DNA of 18,422 nucleotides. It comes from JAMIFN01 sp964608575 (GTDB lineage Bacteria > Pseudomonadota > Gammaproteobacteria > Burkholderiales > Burkholderiaceae_C). The position numbers were made by a program, and so were the translations under genes. Of the stretch, positions 14,906 through 18,422 are shown piece after piece (position 1 is the stretch's first letter; each line of letters starts with the position of its first letter). Location: assembly GCA_964608575.1 (NCBI GenBank), contig CAZSPW010000031.1:1-18422 (forward strand), in the 5' to 3' direction. The notes under the pieces were generated by a model. The model had not been told where the DNA came from, made no database searches, and worked only from the letters and a program-made list of their open reading frames with translations.

Positions 14906-15127
14906 ATGAGCATGAATAGCCAACAGCAGCCTCCCGTGGTGGAGCTCAAAGCCAGCGAACTCAATAGCTGGGGCGGGATTTTTTGCCCCAGCCCACAAGC
15001 GCATATGGCGGTGAAAAATAATCACCCGCGCGTGCAAGTGCAGGTGAGCGATAAGGGCGAAGGCCAGTGCATTTACTGCGGCACGATTTACCGCCTGAAA
15101 GCAGGCGAGCATTTTTCTGGGCATTGA
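14906..15127 (+). CDS. CHCC-type zinc-finger protein (NDUFS6-like)
   Basis: Small 73-residue protein of the zf-CHCC family. The putative zinc ligands are C27 (IFCPSP), H40 (NNHPRV), C55 and C58 (QCIYCGT), with the spacing seen in the family. It shares this fold with the mitochondrial complex I accessory subunit NDUFS6. The role in bacteria is not established. The start at ATG 14906 follows a G-rich sequence; ATG 14912 is an in-frame alternative. It lies 14 bp after ilvE, and I recall the same pair in other Burkholderiales, so it likely depends on the ilvE promoter. It is followed by a repeat copy and a bidirectional terminator. Confidence 0.9.
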   Translation: MSMNSQQQPPVVELKASELNSWGGIFCPSPQAHMAVKNNHPRVQVQVSDKGEGQCIYCGTIYRLKAGEHFSGH

Positions 15128-15135
15128 TCACGCTT

Positions 15136-15173
15136 AAAAAGTGAGCTGCTCAGGCAGTATTGGCGGCCTGAAA
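15136..15173 (+). repeat. Interspersed AGCTGCTCAGGCA repeat, copy 5 (best preserved)
   Basis: A-run (15136-15140), GTG, AGCTGCTCAGGCAGTATTGG (15144-15163), then CGGCCTGAAA. It contains TCAGGC and GCCTGA as a 6-bp inverted repeat around a ten-base loop. It lies between the zinc-finger gene and the terminator. Confidence 0.85.
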
Positions 15174-15189
15174 CCTAGAAAACCGTATT

Positions 15190-15217
15190 AAAAACGCCCT
15201 CTGGAGGGCGTTTTTTT
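15190..15217. terminator. Bidirectional terminator between the zinc-finger gene and ruvA
   Basis: AAAACGCCCT (15191-15200) pairs with AGGGCGTTTT (15205-15214) around CTGG, followed by seven T residues (15211-15217). The right side of the T-run overlaps the ruvA stop codon (15216-15218). Confidence 0.93.
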
Positions 15218-15797
15218 ACGCCAATTTTTTCAAAGCCAGTTTGATGCCTTCACTCACGCCCACATCGGGTGGCAAGGCTTTGAGCGTGGCGGCAGCTTCT
15301 TTTTCCGAATAGCCCAGCGCCAGCAGCGCCTGCAAAATATCGGCACCGTTGCTGCCCAGCTGGGCGATGGCGCCTGTGCTTACGCCTGCCAAATCGCTGC
15401 CCATCTTGCCTTTCAATTCCAGCAGCAGGCGCTCTGCAGTTTTTTTGCCTATGCCTGGGATTTTGACCAAGCGCCCCGCTTCTTGGCTGCTGACGGCCAG
15501 GGCCAAGTCAGCCACCGATAAGCCACTCAAAATCGCCAAGGCCGTGCGCGGCCCTACGCCCGAGATTTTGATGAGCTGGCGAAAGGCTTCGCGTTCCCCC
15601 GCCGTTTCAAAACCATAGAGCACTTGCGCGTCTTCACGCACGATGAACTGCGTTAGCAGCGTCACTGTTTGCCCCTGTGCCGGTAGGTTATAAAAGCTGC
15701 TCATCGGCAGCAGCAACTCATAACCCACGCCGTGGCAATCCACCAGAATTTGGGGTGGGGCTTTATCAATCAGGGTTCCGTGTATGCGTCCAATCAT
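15216..15797 (-). CDS. ruvA: Holliday junction branch migration protein RuvA
   Basis: DNA-binding tetramer that holds the four-way junction and loads the RuvB motor during recombinational repair. Starting at ATG 15797 (MIGRIHGTLIDKAPPQILVD) it has 193 residues, as expected; the frame is open a further 105 bp upstream without similarity. The N-terminal OB fold covers about 1-62. Two helix-hairpin-helix motifs follow: ISGVGPRTALAILSG (78-92) and IPGIGKKTAERLLLELKG (113-130). The C-terminal domain III (about 150-193, ILQALLALGYSEKEA) contacts RuvB. No clear Shine-Dalgarno is visible. ruvB and ruvC are not adjacent here. Confidence 0.97.
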   Translation of the reverse strand: MIGRIHGTLIDKAPPQILVDCHGVGYELLLPMSSFYNLPAQGQTVTLLTQFIVREDAQVLYGFETAGEREAFRQLIKISGVGPRTALAILSGLSVADLALAVSSQEAGRLVKIPGIGKKTAERLLLELKGKMGSDLAGVSTGAIAQLGSNGADILQALLALGYSEKEAAATLKALPPDVGVSEGIKLALKKLA

Positions 15798-15825
15798 GGC
15801 GGCATCATAGCGATAAGCGCCACGC

Positions 15826-15866
15826 CAAAAAACAAAAAATCCCGCTAAGGGCGAGCTTGGCGGGAT
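15826..15866 (-). terminator. Intrinsic terminator of the porin gene
   Basis: An 11-bp stem, including one G-T pair, is formed by 15839-15849 (ATCCCGCTAAG) and the right arm within 15855-15866. On the minus strand it is followed by a T-rich run (A-run at 15827-15839 on plus). It lies between the porin stop (15908) and the ruvA start. Confidence 0.88.
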
Positions 15867-15907
15867 AAAACCTTGGAGACGGCAGGCGGCTGAACGCCGC
15901 ATCTGAT

Positions 15908-16873
15908 TTAGAAAGTGTGGCGCATCCCGATACCGAAGTTGCGGCGGTTGGGGTTGGCAGCGCCGCTGATTTTGGCTTGACCCAAACCTACATAGGCTGT
16001 GGTGCGTTTGCTCAGGGCGTAACGGCCTTCTAAGCCATAGGATTTGGTTTTGGCGCCGCCATTGCTGACACTAGATTGCCCCAGCTGTGCCAACACGCTA
16101 AATGCCCCTAGTGGCACTACCACGCCCAAGTTATAAGTTTTCTCTCTGGCGGCTAGATTCGATAGTTTGGCCGTATTAAAGCCCGCATTGACTTTGGCCA
16201 CGCCAAAATCGTAAGAGCCAGCAAGTGCCGTATTCGTCTTGTTATTGACCACTGTGCCGGCTTGCACCTCGTCTTTTTGGTAGGCCAGACCAACGATGAC
16301 GGGGCCGTTGGCGTAACGCGCGCTCAAGCCTGAGGTTTGCGTGGCGCGCACGGCGGCGGTTTTGTTCTCGCCCAGACCCAGGTGCAAAGAGGCCGTGAAG
16401 CCGTCGAAATTGGGGCTGTCGTAACGGATGCTGTTGTCGATGCGTGCGGTATGCGCGTAGCCAGCGGCGCGGCCACCGATTTTCATGCCTTCAAAGGCGC
16501 TATCCATGGTGTAGAAAGTCTTGGTGTAAAAATCTTCATAAGGCGTAGCTTGACGCCCCAGAGACACCGCACCAAAACCACCAGACAAGCCCACCACATA
16601 CTTGCGGCCTTGTGCCGTGGTGGTGCCGTCGTCCAGATTCAGCCCGTCCTCTATCACGGCAAACGCCCCCAAGCCGTCGCCTAAATCTTCCTTGATGCTA
16701 AAACCCAAGCGCGAAGAGGACAGGCCGCCAGACTGCACCACGGTTTGGTTGATGCCGTTATTGCCTTTGCTCTGGCCAAACCATGAATCGGCGATACCGT
16801 ATATGGTGACTGAATCAGCGGCAAAAGCGGTGGCGGCAGTGGCAGCGGCCAGGGCAATCAGGGTTTTTTTCAT
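15908..16873 (-). CDS. Gram-negative outer-membrane porin (porin_4 type)
   Basis: General diffusion porin of the beta-proteobacterial OmpC/Omp32-like family, a trimeric beta-barrel in the outer membrane. The product has 321 residues. The signal peptide MKKTLIALAAATAATAFA precedes ADSVTIYGIADSWFG, the typical start of mature porin. Repeated beta-strand patterns follow, including GLSSSRLGFSIKEDLGDGLGAFAVIEDGL and KYVVGLSGGFGAVSLGRQATP, the region before constriction loop L3. The chain ends in RRNFGIGMRHTF, with the C-terminal Phe used for barrel assembly. GGAG lies about eight bases before the ATG. It is a single-gene unit with its own terminator. Ion selectivity cannot be read reliably. Confidence 0.93.
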   Translation of the reverse strand: MKKTLIALAAATAATAFAADSVTIYGIADSWFGQSKGNNGINQTVVQSGGLSSSRLGFSIKEDLGDGLGAFAVIEDGLNLDDGTTTAQGRKYVVGLSGGFGAVSLGRQATPYEDFYTKTFYTMDSAFEGMKIGGRAAGYAHTARIDNSIRYDSPNFDGFTASLHLGLGENKTAAVRATQTSGLSARYANGPVIVGLAYQKDEVQAGTVVNNKTNTALAGSYDFGVAKVNAGFNTAKLSNLAAREKTYNLGVVVPLGAFSVLAQLGQSSVSNGGAKTKSYGLEGRYALSKRTTAYVGLGQAKISGAANPNRRNFGIGMRHTF

Positions 16874-17236
16874 AAAGCGAACTCCGAATCATTAAAAATA
16901 AATATGTATCCCAAACGCAGCGGCTGCATAAAAAGCGGGTGCTGCGTCGGAACAAGGGCAAGTGTGCAAACGCGGTGTGACACTTCCGTGAAAGCGTTCG
17001 CATTGTTGTAAAAATACCAATTGCGACGACTTCGGCCTGCACTATAGCCATTGATGCAACAAAAGAGAACGAAGAAAAACTGCTGTGCTTATGCTCGGCT
17101 GCTGGCATCAGTTTTCTGCTCTGATTTTCGATTGTATTTTCAAGTTGCTTTTATCTATTTCAGGCCGAAAAATTTGCCTGAGCAGCTATGCTTTTTATCG
17201 CCAAAAATGGTGTTTTTAAAGCCGTTGTTGGCCAGT
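16874..17236. other. Intergenic region between the porin and sua5 genes
   Basis: These 363 bases contain the upstream region of the porin (minus strand) in the left part and repeat copy 6 (17158-17196) in the right part, next to the sua5 3' end. No convincing sua5 terminator and no gene were recognised. Frames crossing this stretch show no conserved motif. Confidence 0.6.
17158..17196 (-). repeat. Interspersed AGCTGCTCAGGCA repeat, copy 6
   Basis: On the minus strand: AAAAAGCAT, AGCTGCTCAGGCA (complement of 17175-17187), AATTTTT, then CGGCCTGAAA. The TCAGGC/GCCTGA inverted repeat is preserved. It lies about 40 bp beyond the stop of the sua5 gene. Confidence 0.85.
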
Positions 17237-18235
17237 TTACGCCGCAGCTGCGCGTTGCAGGCGGTCGCGTACGCCATCCCATTCAGGCGTGTTGGGCGGG
17301 CTTTCTACCCAAATCAGGTTTACGCCTTGCGCGTCTAGCTGACGCAACACCGCAAACAGTTCATGCGCGGCCGCCGCGGCGTCTTGCGGCATATGGCGGC
17401 GCAGCACAGTGGGCGCGGGGGTGCGCAAGATGCTGCGGCTGTAGGTGGCGATATTTTTGGCATCAAGGCCCAGCACATCCAGCGCGGTTTGCAGCATGGC
17501 CGCGTCCATCAGCCGCACTTTGGCGCGCGGGGCGTAATGCGCCTCTAGCGTGCCCGAGGCTTTGGGTGCCGCCGTCTGTGCCACTGCCGCATCTTGCAAT
17601 TGCAGGCCTAAGGGCGCGAGCGCCGCATTCAAATCGGCAGTGCTGATTTGCCCTGGGCGCAAAACGATAGGCGCGCCACGGCTGCAATCAACGATGGTCG
17701 ATTCAATCCCCACGGCGCAATCGCCGCCATCCAGGATGGGTACGCTGCTGCCAAATTCATCCGCCACATGCTGGGCGCTGGTGGGGCTGACTTTGCCAAA
17801 ACGGTTGGCGCTGGGGGCGGCCAGGCCGTGTACGCCGCGCTGGGCACAGGCTTGCAGCAGGGCCAGGGCTTGCGGGTGCGCGGGCACGCGCAGGCCCACG
17901 CTGGCCTGCCCGCCTGCGGCGGCAGCGGCAATATCAGGCTGGCGCGGCAAAATCACCGTCAAAGGTCCAGGCCAAAATTTGTTCATCAAAGCCTGGGCAA
18001 AGGCGGGCACGCTGCTGGCAAAAATATGCGCTTGCGCGGCGCTGGCGATGTGCACGATGAGGGGGTGGTCGGCAGGGCGGCCTTTGGTGGCGAAAATCTG
18101 CGCCACGGCTTGCGGGTTTTGCGCGTCGGCGGCCAAGCCATAAACCGTTTCGGTCGGTATGGCAACAATTTGCCCCTGCGCCAGCAAATCGGCGGCTTGG
18201 TTCAGGGTGATGAGGGGCAGGGCGGGGGCATTCAT
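17237..18235 (-). CDS. L-threonylcarbamoyladenylate synthase (Sua5/YwlC type)
   Basis: Makes threonylcarbamoyl-AMP from threonine, bicarbonate and ATP, the first step in t6A modification of ANN-decoding tRNAs. The start at ATG 18235 (MNAPALPLITLNQAADLL) gives 332 residues. The YrdC domain (about 1-200) has PTETVYGL (27-34), KGRPADHPL (51-59), FWPGPLTVIL (87-96), SVGLRVP (112-118), APSANRFGKVSPTSAQHV (140-157) and ESTIVD (178-183). A C-terminal Sua5 domain (about 225-332) follows, so this is the long Sua5/YwlC form rather than short TsaC. A GTG at 18280 would extend the frame by 15 residues but would overlap the Pho box of the divergent gene and has no ribosome binding site. Confidence 0.94.
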   Translation of the reverse strand: MNAPALPLITLNQAADLLAQGQIVAIPTETVYGLAADAQNPQAVAQIFATKGRPADHPLIVHIASAAQAHIFASSVPAFAQALMNKFWPGPLTVILPRQPDIAAAAAGGQASVGLRVPAHPQALALLQACAQRGVHGLAAPSANRFGKVSPTSAQHVADEFGSSVPILDGGDCAVGIESTIVDCSRGAPIVLRPGQISTADLNAALAPLGLQLQDAAVAQTAAPKASGTLEAHYAPRAKVRLMDAAMLQTALDVLGLDAKNIATYSRSILRTPAPTVLRRHMPQDAAAAAHELFAVLRQLDAQGVNLIWVESPPNTPEWDGVRDRLQRAAAA

Positions 18236-18273
18236 GGGGCTGGATTTTCTCACGCCAAATGGATGGCTGAGAA

Positions 18274-18295
18274 CTGTCACACTGCTGTCATAAAG
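18274..18295 (+). promoter_or_regulatory. Pho box (PhoB binding site)
   Basis: Two exact CTGTCA half-sites, CTGTCAC (18274-18280) and CTGTCAT (18285-18291), are spaced by 11 bp and followed by ACTG and AAAG. This is the direct-repeat layout of PhoB-activated promoters, which replaces the -35 element. A weak -10-like TAGACT is at 18302-18307. It should activate the plus-strand gene at 18352 under phosphate limitation. Confidence 0.8.
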
Positions 18296-18351
18296 GCTTT
18301 TTAGACTGCGTGGCGAGACTTCCTCAACCCTACCCTTATCAAAGGACTTTT

Positions 18352-18422
18352 ATGCAAATCGCATCTATTCGTTCCCTCGCTTTGGCCGCTTTGGCGGTGG
18401 CCGCAGTAGCAGGCGCGCAGGC
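18352..18422 (+). CDS. Start of an exported protein, probably phosphate-binding PstS (partial)
   Basis: Only 24 codons are in the window. They encode a signal peptide (MQIASIRSLALAALAVAAV, ending AGAQA), with a basic residue at 7 and an alanine/leucine-rich core. AAAGGA at 18341-18346 lies five bases before the ATG, so translation starts here with good support. The upstream Pho box makes a phosphate-starvation protein likely. PstS, the periplasmic component of the Pst transporter, is the best guess; a secreted phosphatase or phosphate-selective porin would look the same at this length. No symbol is given because the mature protein is not visible. Confidence 0.7.
   Translation, partial: MQIASIRSLALAALAVAAVAGAQ

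Noticed and set aside
17648..18304. 218-residue open frame on the plus strand opposite sua5
   Set aside because: It is a shadow of the Sua5 coding frame in GC-rich DNA. It also runs over the Pho box and has no recognisable motif.
1..18422. tRNA, rRNA, insertion sequence or prophage content
   Set aside because: No cloverleaf, rRNA segment, transposase, integrase or phage gene was recognised on either strand.

Overview
The window looks like a chromosomal housekeeping segment from a betaproteobacterium of the order Burkholderiales, probably Comamonadaceae-like. The signs are an F1 ATP synthase gene end (atpG-atpD-atpC), a fused aroA-cmk gene, a PhaB that I recall as very close to the Cupriavidus enzyme, a Gram-negative trimeric porin, a CHCC zinc-finger protein directly behind ilvE, and short intergenic repeats with an ATAGCTGCT head. 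The species is not determined. GC content is moderate, and I see no phage, transposase, CRISPR, rRNA or tRNA.

Layout, left to right. (1) Positions 3-2784 hold the distal ATP synthase operon, with a hairpin between atpD and atpC and a strong terminator after atpC. (2) Positions 3167-5176 hold a bifunctional EPSP synthase/CMP kinase. It is not followed by rpsA, the usual partner of cmk. (3) Positions 5177-5312 hold a G-rich hairpin and a 7-bp tandem repeat. (4) alr (minus) and htpX (plus) diverge from 6426-6640. (5) Three minus-strand genes follow: an Asp/Glu racemase-like protein whose two catalytic cysteines appear replaced, dnaJ, and phaB. (6) Positions 10748-12740 hold a plus-strand operon of cytochrome b561 and two YceI-family proteins. 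The first yceI is interrupted by a 100-N scaffold gap. (7) rfbD (minus) diverges from ilvE plus a CHCC zinc-finger gene. (8) ruvA, a porin and a Sua5/YwlC-type tRNA-modification gene lie on the minus strand. (9) The right edge has a clear Pho box and the first 24 codons of an exported protein, plausibly pstS.

How the genes relate. Most units are one to three genes, separated by well-formed intrinsic terminators that often serve both strands. Real functional groupings are the ATP synthase genes, the cytochrome b561-YceI-YceI envelope/redox module and the ilvE-zinc finger pair. dnaJ, phaB, ruvA and rfbD all stand without their usual partners.

The most unusual feature is a family of at least six copies of a roughly 35-bp interspersed repeat: an A-rich head, then AGCTGCTCAGGCA, then an AT-rich spacer and CGGCCTGAAA. 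It lies almost entirely in intergenic DNA. One copy supplies the stop codon of rfbD. Also worth a second look are the racemase-like protein, the relocated aroA-cmk fusion and the Pho box.
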